This document shows, piece after piece, positions 8,782 to 17,200 of a stretch of 32,814 nucleotides of DNA. The DNA comes from Deltaproteobacteria bacterium (GTDB lineage: Bacteria; Desulfobacterota; DSM-4660; Desulfatiglandales; Desulfatiglandaceae): positions 1 to 32,814 of the forward strand of contig JAFGMQ010000178.1 of assembly GCA_016927455.1 (NCBI GenBank), read 5' to 3'. Both the position numbers and the translations under genes were made by a program. A model generated the notes under the pieces. That model searched no databases. It was not told the DNA's origin and saw nothing but the letters and a program-made list of their open reading frames with translations. Numbering within the stretch: the first letter of the stretch is position 1; each line of letters begins with the position of its first letter.

Positions 8782-9769
8782 CCAAATATCGACCGGCTTC
8801 CTTTAAAAACTTATCCTTCAGACAAACCAAAGGTCCATGGCACTCAAATCCTGCGGCCCTTATGTGGCCACCGCCTCCGAACCGGCCCGACAACTCGGCC
8901 ACATTAACCCTGTCATTTGAACGAAGGCTGAACTTGTAATCATTTTCACCGGTCTGACGGATCAATACGGCAAGCTCTACTCCCTGAACAAACCTGGGAT
9001 AATCTATAAATCTATTACTTTCAACCATCCCTGCCTGAGTCGAGTTAAACATATCAAGCGAAATAGTCACTACTCCGATCTCACCATTGTGATAAAATTC
9101 AAGGCTGCCCAGGGCAATCTCCAGCAACTTCAGTTGGGACAGACTGCGCTCCTGCATCATGGTTCGTGATATCTGCCATGGGTTCGCACCAAGATCTATC
9201 ATATCCGCAGCTATTCTCATAGATGATGCCGTGGTATTGTTATATCTGAAAGAACCTGTATCCGCCTGTATCCCTGCAAATATATTTTCAGCCGTATCAG
9301 CGTCTATCCTCAGACCCGCGGCTCCTATTACCTCAAATACCAGTTCAGAAGTTGAGGACCTGCTGGAATCAACCAGATTGAAATCTCCAAAAAGACCGTT
9401 TGATTCATGATGGTCAATATTTATAACAGGCAAAGGGCCTTCAAGATAGCTTAGCGGTCCGCCCACCCTTTTTATTTCACCCGAATCCATGACTATGACT
9501 CCATCAAAATAAAGTCCGGATTCAACATCCTGAACAATCTTTTCAGCTCCCTTTAAAAGGCTGACAGGAGCATGCAGAGGCTCATCACTTACAAGTAACG
9601 CTTCTTTTCCTCCATTCTCAAGTGCCCTCCCAAGGGCAAGCATCGATCCGATGCCATCCGGATCAGAATCCTTGTGAGTCATAATAATGAATCTTTTTCC
9701 TTCTTCCAGGAATAAGGCTATTTCCTTTAGAGTCGTTTCGAAATGTCTGAATGTCGATTCTGAAGGCAC
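8765..9769 (-). CDS. nrnA: DHH/DHHA1 nano-RNase / pAp phosphatase NrnA
   Basis: NrnA removes nucleotides from 2-5 nt RNA fragments and dephosphorylates 3'-phosphoadenosine 5'-phosphate, standing in for Orn in bacteria that lack it. Visible motifs are THKDSDPDG (31-39), the catalytic DHH in NIDHHESN (118-120), and the DHHA1 substrate motif GRFGGGGHIRAAG near residue 300. The 334-aa length fits. The start is a GTG 24 bp after rbfA; no better start precedes the DHH motif. Its place between rbfA and truB is common outside the gammaproteobacteria. Products of PNPase would be its natural substrates. Confidence 0.93.
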   Translation of the reverse strand: MPSESTFRHFETTLKEIALFLEEGKRFIIMTHKDSDPDGIGSMLALGRALENGGKEALLVSDEPLHAPVSLLKGAEKIVQDVESGLYFDGVIVMDSGEIKRVGGPLSYLEGPLPVINIDHHESNGLFGDFNLVDSSRSSTSELVFEVIGAAGLRIDADTAENIFAGIQADTGSFRYNNTTASSMRIAADMIDLGANPWQISRTMMQERSLSQLKLLEIALGSLEFYHNGEIGVVTISLDMFNSTQAGMVESNRFIDYPRFVQGVELAVLIRQTGENDYKFSLRSNDRVNVAELSGRFGGGGHIRAAGFECHGPLVCLKDKFLKEAGRYLDGKCD

Positions 9770-9793
9770 AGTTAAAATCCGATTCGGCTCCCT

Positions 9794-10159
9794 TTACTGA
9801 TCATTTCTTTCTTCTGCCTTTCGTATCTTGTCAAAAAGGGCATCCATGTGACTGCCCTGCTCCAGGGAATTGTCATGAATAAATGTTAATTCCGGCAAGT
9901 ACCTGAGAGACATTATCTGCCCGATTTCCTTTCTGATGTAATGCCTGGCGCTGTCCAGGCCGGCCTGGGCCCTTGCAATCTGTTCCCTGTCTCCGATTAC
10001 ACTGAAGAAAACCTTTGCCTGCCTGAGATTATTGCTAAGCCGAATTCCTGTCATTGTAACGCCTTTAAGCCTGGGGTCTTCCATCTTTTCCGCAAGCAGG
10101 GATGCAACCTCTTTTAGAATTTCTTCACCTACCCTTGCCGCTCGTTTGCCGGTAATCAT
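9794..10159 (-). CDS. rbfA: 30S ribosome-binding factor
   Basis: RbfA is a KH-fold assembly factor that binds the late 30S precursor near helix 1 of 16S rRNA. The 121-aa protein opens with KRAARVGEEILKEVASLL and has EDPRLKGVTMTGIRLSNNLRQAKVFFSV followed by LRYLPELTFIHD, all typical of the family. Length is normal. The gap to the DUF503 gene upstream is 166 bp, the largest inside the superoperon, so an internal promoter or processing site there is possible, though no convincing hexamer pair was found. Confidence 0.96.
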   Translation of the reverse strand: MITGKRAARVGEEILKEVASLLAEKMEDPRLKGVTMTGIRLSNNLRQAKVFFSVIGDREQIARAQAGLDSARHYIRKEIGQIMSLRYLPELTFIHDNSLEQGSHMDALFDKIRKAEERNDQ

Positions 10160-10325
10160 ATAAATACTTCCATGTCCGATTAAGGTACTCGATAGATCGC
10201 TGCAAATTATTTACCAGTATAATGAATTAATAAATGTCATTTAGACCGCAGGGAAAAGTCTAAGATTTTTAAGTCGTGAAGACTCCTTTAAAATTACAAA
10301 GTATCGTTGACATGACTCAAGGCAC

Positions 10326-10613
10326 TCATAAGTTCAGAATTTCCATCTCAATATTGATGATTTCCGCAAGGTACAGTGACTCTATGTAGGCAAGTATATG
10401 ATTTAAAGACGAATCAATATGGCGCCTGTCATTTCCGACCACACTTATCCCCAATTCGATCTTCTGCCATTTGTCATTAGACCCGACTTCTGCTATGGAT
10501 GCATTAAATCTGGATCTCACTTTATCAAGGATACTCCTGATGATCTTTCGTTTTCCTTTTAGGGATCGATTGTCTGATAAGTGGAAATCTATTTTCAGGG
10601 TGCCAATTACCAT
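10326..10613 (-). CDS. DUF503 (YlxP-like) protein
   Basis: A 95-aa protein with the DUF503 pattern: MVIGTLKIDFHL, then SLKGKRKIIRSILDKVRSRFNASIAEVG and a C-terminal strand-rich end. The family is known from Bacillus YlxP and nearly always lies between infB and rbfA, as here, so a part in ribosome assembly or RNA binding is often suggested; the molecular role is not established. The gene starts 64 bp after the infB stop with no strong Shine-Dalgarno sequence. Confidence 0.9.
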   Translation of the reverse strand: MVIGTLKIDFHLSDNRSLKGKRKIIRSILDKVRSRFNASIAEVGSNDKWQKIELGISVVGNDRRHIDSSLNHILAYIESLYLAEIINIEMEILNL

Positions 10614-10677
10614 AAAAGCTGAGTTTTCATACTCACAGATTCACAAGCTGCTCTATATCTCTGAGCCTTCTCAGAAG

Positions 10678-13332
10678 CTATAACTCAGCCTCAACCTTCT
10701 CAAGCTCATACACTTCAAATATATCGCCCGGCTTAATATCGTTAAAATTTTCAAGGCCGATACCGCATTCATACCCTGACTGGACCTCTTTAACGTCTTC
10801 TTTGAACCGTTTAAGAGATGAAACCTTTCCGTCAAAGACAATAACGCTGTCCCTCAGCAGCCTCACATTGGAGTTTCTTTCAATATGACCGTCGGATATC
10901 AGGCAGCCGGCAACAACGCCAATTTTAGGAACACGAAAAACTTCCCTGATATCAACATGCCCAATAATCTTCTCTTTATAAATCGGCTCCAGCAGACCTG
11001 TCATTGCAAGGCGGATATCCTTAACAGCGCTGTAAATGACATCATAATACCGGATGTCAACCTTTTCTTTTTCGGCAATATCCGATACTCGCTGATTAGC
11101 TCTAACATTAAAACCTATAACTATTGCACCGGAAGTCGAAGCAAGCATAATGTCCGATTCAGTAATTGAACCTGTAGCCGAATGTATAATTCTCAGTTTA
11201 ACTTCTTCCGTGCTTTGCTTTACCAATGAGTCCGCAAGGGCCTCAAGTGAACCCTGCACATCGGTTTTTAAAACGATGTTGAGTTCCTTTATGTCTCCCT
11301 CTTTCATTCTCCTGTAAAGGTCATCAAGACTTATTGGGCCTTTCTTGCCTGTATCCTGTCTTGCGATCTTTATTTTCCGGTATTCAATAATCTGTTTAGC
11401 GATTTTCTCGTCCTGAACAACAGTGAATTCATCGCCAGCCATGGGAACACCTGATATACCATGAATCTCAACCGGTACGGAAGGGCCTGCAGAACTAATT
11501 TTTTTACCAAAGCAATCCAGCATCGATCGAACTCTCCCAAAGAACTCTCCGCAGACAAAGAAATCGCCCTGTTTAAGTGTTCCGTTCCTTATAAGGACTG
11601 TTGCAACAGGGCCTTTGCTTTTGTCCAGCTTTGCTTCTATAATCGCACCATTTGCTTTCCTGTTGGGATTTCCGAGCAATTCAAGTATCTCAGCCTGCAA
11701 TAAGATCAGGTTTAATAACTCATCTACGCCCTCACCCGTCTTTGCGGAAACTTTCCCGTAAATAGTCTCTCCTCCCCACTCCTCCGGAGAGAGATCCAGT
11801 TTCGCCAGTTCCCTTTTGACCATTTCAGGGTCAGCTTCGGGCTTATCAATTTTATTAATGGCAACGAGAATCGGGATACCTGCTGCGCGAGCGTGGTTGA
11901 CTGCTTCTTTGGTCTGCGGCATTGCGCCATCGTCTGCAGCGACAACCAGCACGATAAGGTCAGTAACTTTGGCCCCCCTTGCCCGCATGGCGGTGAAGGC
12001 TTCATGACCCGGTGTGTCAAGGAACGCGATGTCCCCGCCATCCGTCTCAACGTAATAAGCCCCGATATGCTGGGTTATGCCGCCGGATTCTTCACTGATA
12101 ATATTTGACTTTCTTATATAATCAAGCAGCGAGGTCTTGCCATGATCAACGTGGCCCATAATGGTCACTACCGGAGGCCTTGGCTTAAGATCCTCTGGTC
12201 GGTCCTCTTTAGAAGTAATGAAGCGGGCTTCTTCAAAGCTGTCCAGTTCCAGTTCGTAGCCAAATTCAACCGCAACGACAGAACCTGTCTCAAAATCAAT
12301 TGGATCGTTGACGTTGACTACACAGCCAAGACCAATGAGAGATTTAATCAATTCGGTTGACTTAATCCCCATTGCCTTGGCGAGTTCTGCAGCTGTGAAT
12401 ATTTCCTGCACCTTTATTCTTCTTTTAATAGCCTTGGGCACAGTAATTTCAGTATGCCTGATCCTTTTTACTGCCTGTTTGCCTTTTTGGGTGCCTTTCC
12501 TCGGCTTGGGTTTCCCTTCACGCCCTTCATACAGATCGGCCCTTTCGTATATTTCTCTTCTTCGGCGACGAACAGTAACCTCTTCCGACAGTTGTTTTTC
12601 ATCCTGAGCTTTCTTCTTTTTGTCCTTCTTTTTCTTTGAAGGAATTCCCTTTCCCGCCTTTTCTTCTGTCTCTCCCTCAATTACGGCCTTTGTTTCAAGA
12701 GGAGGCAACGGCTGTTGAACAGGAGGAGTCTCTACTTCCTCCTTTTCTGCCTGCTTTTGAAGCATTTCCGACAGGGGGCCCTCCTCAGGGCGCTTAATGA
12801 TCCTGGCAGGCTGATCAATTTTGCGTTTTTTTGCCTTTTTGCGTTTGGGTCTCTCTTCAAGTTCAGAAACAGCAACCTCAATTGCCGTCTTTTCCACAGG
12901 GGCTTCAATTTCAGGAGATTCCTCAATGGCAGCTGTTTCTTCCATGGTCAGTTCAGCTTCCTGATTTCCTGTTTCGGCTGGCTCTGTTATCTCCGGTTCA
13001 TTGTGTATCTCAGCTTCCTGTATAACCTTTGCCGACATCGGCTCAGGCTTCACAGCATCACCCTTTTCTGCCGGTTCCATTTCCTCCACGGAGATTTCCT
13101 GGTCGACCTGACTCTTCTTCCTTCTGCGAATAATGTTGGTTCTCACTCGCTTTTCTTCAACAACCTCGGTTACAGGGCCGGACAGTACTTCCTTTGCCCT
13201 GGCAATTTCCCTTTCATCTAACGCACACATAATGTTGGCGATGTCCATGCCGCCGGCTGTCAACTTCTCCAGAAGCGTTTTACTCTCCATATCAAGCTCT
13301 TTAGCCAGTTCATAAACTCTGACCTTACTCAT
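10678..13332 (-). CDS. infB: Translation initiation factor IF-2
   Basis: IF-2 is the GTPase that places fMet-tRNA on the 30S subunit and drives subunit joining. The 884-aa protein has an IF-2N domain at the start ([21 protein letters not shown]) and a second one near residue 310. A long charged, low-complexity Glu/Lys/Pro linker lies between (about 60-300). The G domain follows with GHVDHGKT at about 390-397, DTPGHEAF and NKIDKP. Domains II-IV run to the end. Size and layout are normal for a long-form IF-2. The Lys-rich linker explains many false plus-strand ORFs in the track. Confidence 0.98.
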   Translation of the reverse strand: MSKVRVYELAKELDMESKTLLEKLTAGGMDIANIMCALDEREIARAKEVLSGPVTEVVEEKRVRTNIIRRRKKSQVDQEISVEEMEPAEKGDAVKPEPMSAKVIQEAEIHNEPEITEPAETGNQEAELTMEETAAIEESPEIEAPVEKTAIEVAVSELEERPKRKKAKKRKIDQPARIIKRPEEGPLSEMLQKQAEKEEVETPPVQQPLPPLETKAVIEGETEEKAGKGIPSKKKKDKKKKAQDEKQLSEEVTVRRRRREIYERADLYEGREGKPKPRKGTQKGKQAVKRIRHTEITVPKAIKRRIKVQEIFTAAELAKAMGIKSTELIKSLIGLGCVVNVNDPIDFETGSVVAVEFGYELELDSFEEARFITSKEDRPEDLKPRPPVVTIMGHVDHGKTSLLDYIRKSNIISEESGGITQHIGAYYVETDGGDIAFLDTPGHEAFTAMRARGAKVTDLIVLVVAADDGAMPQTKEAVNHARAAGIPILVAINKIDKPEADPEMVKRELAKLDLSPEEWGGETIYGKVSAKTGEGVDELLNLILLQAEILELLGNPNRKANGAIIEAKLDKSKGPVATVLIRNGTLKQGDFFVCGEFFGRVRSMLDCFGKKISSAGPSVPVEIHGISGVPMAGDEFTVVQDEKIAKQIIEYRKIKIARQDTGKKGPISLDDLYRRMKEGDIKELNIVLKTDVQGSLEALADSLVKQSTEEVKLRIIHSATGSITESDIMLASTSGAIVIGFNVRANQRVSDIAEKEKVDIRYYDVIYSAVKDIRLAMTGLLEPIYKEKIIGHVDIREVFRVPKIGVVAGCLISDGHIERNSNVRLLRDSVIVFDGKVSSLKRFKEDVKEVQSGYECGIGLENFNDIKPGDIFEVYELEKVEAEL

Positions 13333-13391
13333 ATTTAACCCTCTTTTTCAGCAATTCTGAATTTTGTCTGATAAAAAAATAAAAGCATCAA

Positions 13392-13637
13392 TCAAAATTC
13401 CTTTTCCATGAACACTTCTCTTTTAAAAGCCCTTTTAAGGCGATTGCCGATCTTCAGCCTTTCAAGACATGAGATGTCGGTACAAACATACGCTCCTCTG
13501 CCTTCTGCTTTCATATCAATATCCCGGACAACATATCCCTTGTCATTCAATACAATCCTCAGCAAATCTATTTTGCTTTGCCTTTTTCCACACGATATAC
13601 ATGTCCTTATCGGGATATGCCCCCTTTTACTCACCAT
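13392..13637 (-). CDS. rnpM: YlxR/RnpM family RNA-binding protein
   Basis: An 81-aa protein of the DUF448 (YlxR) family: GHIPIRTCISCGKRQSKIDLLR and GRGAYVCTDISCLE are its hallmarks. The Bacillus protein has been described as a modulator of RNase P. The ORF track starts at 13709, but the first 24 residues lie inside nusA and do not fit the family. The ATG at 13637 gives the usual start MVSKRGHIPIRTC and overlaps the nusA stop by 11 bp. Its place between nusA and infB is the standard one. Confidence 0.92.
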   Translation of the reverse strand: MVSKRGHIPIRTCISCGKRQSKIDLLRIVLNDKGYVVRDIDMKAEGRGAYVCTDISCLERLKIGNRLKRAFKREVFMEKEF

Positions 13638-14955
13638 CGGCCATGTCTTCAGTTTTTCCGTCGTCACTGTTTTGGGCAGGAGTTTCAACCTCTTCCTTCT
13701 CTGGATCATTAGTCAACTTAGTCGTTTCTCCATATTCAATCGCATTTTCGATAAGTTTCTCTGCCTGCTTATCAGTCATTCCCTTGACAGCAAGAAGATC
13801 ATCAACCGTTGCGTTTGCAAGGTCTCTGGCAGACCTGAAACCGCCTTCATAAAGATCAGAGGCCTTTTTTTCTCCCACTCCATGCAGATTCAGCAGTGAT
13901 TTATATCCATCCTTAAGATTCTGGTTATAACTTGTTTCCCCTGTCACATCCAGTTTCCATCCAGTCAGTCTGGATGCCAGCCGGACATTTTGTCCTCTTT
14001 TGCCGATGGCAAGAGACAATTGGTCATCGGGGACAACCACTTCCATGGAATGTTCACTCTCATCAACAAGAACCCTTATTATTTCAGCCGGTGAAAGAGC
14101 ATTGCATATAAATTTCGCAGCATCAGAATCCCAGGTGATAATATCTATTTTTTCACCGCGAAGCTCCTGAACCACGGCCTGAACCCTTGACCCTTTCATT
14201 CCCACACATGCACCCACCGGATCCACATCAGGGTCTTTTGAAGTTACTGCAATCTTAGACCTTGCACCGGGCTCTCTGGCGACCTGGACAATCTGGACAA
14301 TACTCTCTGCAATTTCAGGGACTTCACTCTCAAAGAGACTTGCCAGAAAATTAGGATGGGTACGTGAAAGAATAATCTGAGGGCCCCGACTGAATTGCCT
14401 GACTTCGAGTATGTAGGCCCTGATACGATCACCCTGTTTATATGTCTCCTTGGGGATCTGTTCCTTCAGTGGCAGTTCGGCTTCTGTCCTGCCAAGATTA
14501 ACGATTATGGAACCTCTGTCGAACCGCTGGGCAATACCATTTATTATTTCCCCCTGCCTGTCTTTAAAATCATCAAAGACGACATCCCTTTCTGCCTCTT
14601 TTAAACGCTGCATTATAACCTGTTTCGCTGACTGGGCCGCAATCCTTCCAAATTCATCCGTATCCATCTTCATGCCCAGACTATCTCCCAGTTCAGCCTC
14701 GGGATCCAATTCAAGGGCCTCAGAAAGGGACACCTGAATATGCTTATCAGTCACCTCTTCAACAACTTCCTTGAATTCAAAAACCTCAATTTCTCCCAGG
14801 TCTTCATTGAAATTGACTTCCAGGTCATATTCAGGGCCGAATTTTTTCCTCGCCGCCGCCTTTACGGCCTCCTCAAGTGCTTTAATCAAGACATTTTTTT
14901 CAAGACCTTTCTCTCGGCTAACCTGTTCAATAATCCTCATTAAATCAGATATCAT
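13627..14955 (-). CDS. nusA: Transcription termination/antitermination protein NusA
   Basis: NusA binds RNA polymerase and controls pausing, termination and antitermination. From ATG 14955 the protein has 442 aa: an N-terminal polymerase-binding domain, an S1 domain from about residue 130 (RQGEIINGIAQRFDRGSIIV), two KH domains (VGACVGMKGSRVQAVVQEL and LAIGKRGQNVRLASRLTGW), then a helix-hairpin-helix segment (LLNLHGVGEKKASDLYEGG) and an acidic tail. The ORF track adds 16 residues upstream, but GGAG ten bases before the ATG at 14955 and the family start MISDLMRIIEQ argue for the shorter form. Confidence 0.97.
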   Translation of the reverse strand: MISDLMRIIEQVSREKGLEKNVLIKALEEAVKAAARKKFGPEYDLEVNFNEDLGEIEVFEFKEVVEEVTDKHIQVSLSEALELDPEAELGDSLGMKMDTDEFGRIAAQSAKQVIMQRLKEAERDVVFDDFKDRQGEIINGIAQRFDRGSIIVNLGRTEAELPLKEQIPKETYKQGDRIRAYILEVRQFSRGPQIILSRTHPNFLASLFESEVPEIAESIVQIVQVAREPGARSKIAVTSKDPDVDPVGACVGMKGSRVQAVVQELRGEKIDIITWDSDAAKFICNALSPAEIIRVLVDESEHSMEVVVPDDQLSLAIGKRGQNVRLASRLTGWKLDVTGETSYNQNLKDGYKSLLNLHGVGEKKASDLYEGGFRSARDLANATVDDLLAVKGMTDKQAEKLIENAIEYGETTKLTNDPEKEEVETPAQNSDDGKTEDMADGE

Positions 14956-14986
14956 ATTTTTTCTGCTCCAAAATAAGTCGGTACTT

Positions 14987-15442
14987 CTAATGCCCGAATT
15001 CATAAACCATATTAGCCCGTTCTATATCCTTTATCGACAACGAAACCGGAGTTGTGGCTGTTTCAAGATCAATAACGCCATCCTTGAAATCCCTCAGATA
15101 TCCTGTAAAATTTCGATGCCCGTCTAACGGTACTGCCATTTTTATCCTGATTTTTTTACCAATGGCCCTTAAAAAATCCTTATCCTTTTTTAACCGCCTG
15201 TCAAGCCCGGGAGACGAAACTTCAAGGACATACTCGTGACTTATTACTTCTTTAACATCTATCAGGTCACCGATCTCCCTGCTTGCCTTTGCACAGTCGT
15301 CCAGCGTAATGCCACCCTCTTTATCCAGGAAAAGCCTCAGCACCCACCTGCCGTGTTCTGACAGATATTCGATATCAACAAGCTCTAAACCCATCTCCTC
15401 AATAACAGGTGCAATTATTTGTGTTACCTCCTGAATAACCAT
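14987..15442 (-). CDS. rimP: Ribosome maturation factor RimP
   Basis: RimP helps the late 30S subunit mature. The 151-aa protein shows the family core: GLELVDIEYLSEHGRWVLRLFLDKEGG, then SREIGDLID and the signature YVLEVSSPGLDRRLKK, and a C-terminal SH3-like part. Length is typical. AGGAAA lies six bases before the ATG. It is the first gene of the nusA-infB superoperon, with 31 bp between it and nusA, and is preceded by a leader with three perfect hairpins. Confidence 0.97.
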   Translation of the reverse strand: MVIQEVTQIIAPVIEEMGLELVDIEYLSEHGRWVLRLFLDKEGGITLDDCAKASREIGDLIDVKEVISHEYVLEVSSPGLDRRLKKDKDFLRAIGKKIRIKMAVPLDGHRNFTGYLRDFKDGVIDLETATTPVSLSIKDIERANMVYEFGH

Positions 15443-15552
15443 ATTGATTTCCTGGTTTATCCTGAAAATAATGTTTTTATCGGGAAAGCATTCTTAATTA
15501 CCTGCATGGACACAGCATTTTGCCATTAGAAAGTCACAGACAATTAACACAT

Positions 15553-15614
15553 GCCTGTTTGTCCAGGCCGAAGTGGCGTTCCCCACTGTTAAGGGCAGCC
15601 TTGTTATTCAAGGC
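15553..15614 (-). promoter_or_regulatory. Three tandem hairpins in the rimP operon leader
   Basis: Three perfect inverted repeats sit one after another within 62 bp: GCCTTG/CAAGGC (15598-15614), AGTGG/CCACT (15572-15587) and GCCTG/CAGGC (15553-15568), with loops of 5 or 6 nt. They start about 20 nt after the transcription start predicted from the candidate promoter at 15641-15669 and end 110 nt before rimP. None is followed by a T-tract, so they are not simple terminators. Structured leaders before rimP-nusA operons are known in other bacteria; the role here is inferred from position only. Confidence 0.5.
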
Positions 15615-15640
15615 ATTACTTTTTCTATCCACAGGCTCGC

Positions 15641-15669
15641 TTTTTATGAATGATGTCCAGATTCGACAA
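15641..15669 (-). promoter_or_regulatory. Candidate sigma-70 promoter of the rimP superoperon
   Basis: TTGTCG (15664-15669) and TAAAAA (15641-15646) are separated by 17 bp on the minus strand. Each matches four of six consensus bases. The site lies just downstream of the terminator that ends the tRNA unit and just upstream of the hairpin leader, which is where a promoter is needed. Confidence 0.4.
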
Positions 15670-15690
15670 AAGACACATAATATCTGTATA

Positions 15691-15718
15691 ATAAAAAAGC
15701 GGGCTTTGAGGCCCGCCT
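15691..15718 (-). terminator. Rho-independent terminator of the tRNA-Gly unit
   Basis: On the minus strand GCGGGC-CTCAAA-GCCCGC forms a perfect 6-bp GC stem followed directly by TTTTTTATTAT. Stem and T-tract are a textbook intrinsic terminator. It closes the transcript that begins before tRNA-Gly and separates it from the rimP operon. Confidence 0.88.
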
Positions 15719-15870
15719 CCAGGCTGCAGACTGTAAATTTAAGCGCCTTTTTACATAAAATCCTTGAAGGTATATGGAAAACTAACGCAAAGTCCGCAAT
15801 TTGAAGTAAAAGAAGCTCGCCCCACAGGGACAGCTGCCAACCTCAAAAAGGGCATCAGGCCTCACCTGAT
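15699..15870 (-). ncRNA. Rod-shaped RNA candidate, possibly 6S RNA
   Basis: Between tRNA-Gly and the terminator about 170 nt can fold as one long rod. Nested pairs seen are GAGGCC/GGCCTC (15858-15863 with 15708-15713), AGGTTG/CAGCCT (15838-15843 with 15721-15726) and CTTTTAC/GTAAAAAG (15806-15812 with 15747-15754), with open loops between. A long stem with a central bubble is the 6S RNA plan, and TTACAGTCTGCAGCC resembles the TTACAGCCTGCGGCG stretch of E. coli 6S RNA. 6S RNA binds the sigma-70 holoenzyme. The outer stem shares bases with the terminator, which weakens the model. A plain tRNA trailer is the alternative. Confidence 0.4.
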
Positions 15871-15888
15871 CTAAATAAAAACGCAGAA

Positions 15889-15964
15889 TGGAGCGGGCAA
15901 CGGGGTTCGAACCCGCGACACCAAGCTTGGGAAGCTTGTACTCTACCAACTGAGATATGCCCGC
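15889..15964 (-). tRNA. tRNA-Gly (anticodon CCC)
   Basis: The minus strand gives a full 76-nt cloverleaf. The acceptor stem is GCGGGCA/TGCCCGC, the D-arm contains CAGTTGGTAGAG, the anticodon stem CAAGC/GCTTG holds the loop TTCCCAA with anticodon CCC (15929-15931), and the T-arm is GCGGG-TTCGAAC-CCCGT. The discriminator is T and CCA is encoded. It reads GGG glycine codons. Confidence 0.96.
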
Positions 15965-15996
15965 TCAGACACCCTGATTTTTTATTCAAGGGTTTT

Positions 15997-16025
15997 AATT
16001 TATTTTAGTTAATGATAATAGTCAA
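15997..16025 (-). promoter_or_regulatory. Candidate promoter of tRNA-Gly
   Basis: TTGACT (16020-16025) and TAAATT (15997-16002) are 17 bp apart in an AT-rich stretch. The start site would fall about 25 bases before the tRNA 5' end, a normal leader for a tRNA precursor. Confidence 0.55.
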
Positions 16026-16180
16026 GAGGTATTTCCATTTAAAGGTTTTTGCCTTTGGCTCCAGGAAGCAGTATAACACAATAGTGTTTCAATGTATTCT
16101 TACATTGGCATACAGTGATCTGAAAACACAATATTCAAGGACACTGCTGCCATTCACTACCCCATGGACATCTAAACATC

Positions 16181-16238
16181 TTGACAATAAAAAGATATGA
16201 AAATAAAGTTTGACATAAGGGGATTTTTTTCAGATAAA
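16181..16238 (+). promoter_or_regulatory. Two candidate promoters before corC-lnt
   Basis: TTGACA at 16181 with TAAAGT after 17 bp (16204-16209), and a second TTGACA at 16210 with GATAAA after 17 bp (16233-16238). Both -35 boxes are perfect and both -10 boxes are partial. The remaining 356-bp gap between tRNA-Gly and corC shows no gene. Confidence 0.45.
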
Positions 16239-16320
16239 TTTCGGGATATTCCGGCAGAGATGATCTGCCTGTATTCATTTTGTCAGAAATCACTAATAGA
16301 TAAAGGGGAAAAATACATAC

Positions 16321-17196
16321 TTGGAAGATGACTCGGAACACGGCTTTTTTTCTTTCATTAGCAACATGATAAGAAAAAAAGCCCACCTTGGCAACAGCTC
16401 TGATCTGGCCGATGAATTGCACGACCTGATGGATGAAGGATATGCAAAAGGTCTGATAAGTGACGAAGAAACTCAGATGGTTCGCGGCGTTCTGGATCTT
16501 AAGGAAACAAAAGCTCATTCTATCATGATTCCTCGCACGGATATCTCATCAGTCCCGGCCGATTCCACATTAGGTGAAGTCATAAAGCTGGTAACTGAAT
16601 GCGGTCATACCAGAATTCCTATATACCAGGACACTATAGATAAGATTGTGGGATTGCTTCATTCAAAGGATCTCCTGAAGCTGTGGGGCGAAAGCCCTGA
16701 ATCAAAAATTCCCGAAGGAATTATCAGAAAACCCTTCTTTGTACCAGATACCCAGAATCTGAGTGAACTGCTAAAAGGCCTGAAGGCAAAAAAAAGCCAT
16801 CTGGCAATCGTGACCGATGAATATGGTGGCACTGCCGGCATAATTACCATTGAAGATATAATTGAAGAAATTGTTGGAGAAATTCTGGATGAACACGATA
16901 ATGAGGAACCTCTCCTGAAAATTGTTGATGATGATGCCGTAATCGTAGACGCCCGATTAGAGGTTGAGAAACTGGAAGAATACTTTAATATTGAACTGCC
17001 GGAAGGAGATTATGAGTCTGTTGGAGGTTTCATAATAAACCTTCTCGGAAGGATCCCAAGAGTTAATGATATCGTCCACTTCAAGGAACTGGAAATCACC
17101 ATCAAGAAAGCCGACCAGAGAAAGATCGATCTGGCGCTTATTAAGCACACGCCCGGATACACACCTTTGAAGGAAGTAAAGAACTATCAGATTTAA
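16321..17196 (+). CDS. CorC/HlyC family CBS-domain protein
   Basis: A soluble 291-aa protein of the CorC (YbeX) type. After a short leader with [15 protein letters not shown] come the motif [14 protein letters not shown], two CBS domains (about 65-185) with [27 protein letters not shown], and a C-terminal CorC_HlyC domain (about 205-280). The DUF21 membrane part seen in longer relatives is missing, as in E. coli YbeX. That protein has been linked to magnesium/cobalt efflux and to ribosome metabolism. The start is TTG, the first possible start after an in-frame TAG at 16297. lnt begins 4 bp after its stop, as ybeX-lnt do in E. coli. Confidence 0.93.
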   Translation: MEDDSEHGFFSFISNMIRKKAHLGNSSDLADELHDLMDEGYAKGLISDEETQMVRGVLDLKETKAHSIMIPRTDISSVPADSTLGEVIKLVTECGHTRIPIYQDTIDKIVGLLHSKDLLKLWGESPESKIPEGIIRKPFFVPDTQNLSELLKGLKAKKSHLAIVTDEYGGTAGIITIEDIIEEIVGEILDEHDNEEPLLKIVDDDAVIVDARLEVEKLEEYFNIELPEGDYESVGGFIINLLGRIPRVNDIVHFKELEITIKKADQRKIDLALIKHTPGYTPLKEVKNYQI

Positions 17197-17200
17197 TTTC

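Noticed and set aside
10160-10325. Internal promoter between the DUF503 gene and rbfA
   Set aside because: A TATACT box is present but no -35 at a suitable distance; too weak to annotate.
12715-13221. 168-aa plus-strand ORF rich in Phe and Leu
   Set aside because: Antisense of the Lys/Glu-rich IF-2 linker; such codons read as Phe/Leu on the other strand and imitate a membrane protein.
13408-13899. 163-aa and 127-aa plus-strand ORFs
   Set aside because: Shadows of nusA and rnpM, which have clear family motifs on the minus strand.
15520-15804. 94-aa plus-strand ORF
   Set aside because: Crosses the minus-strand terminator, promoter and leader hairpins and shows no protein-like pattern.
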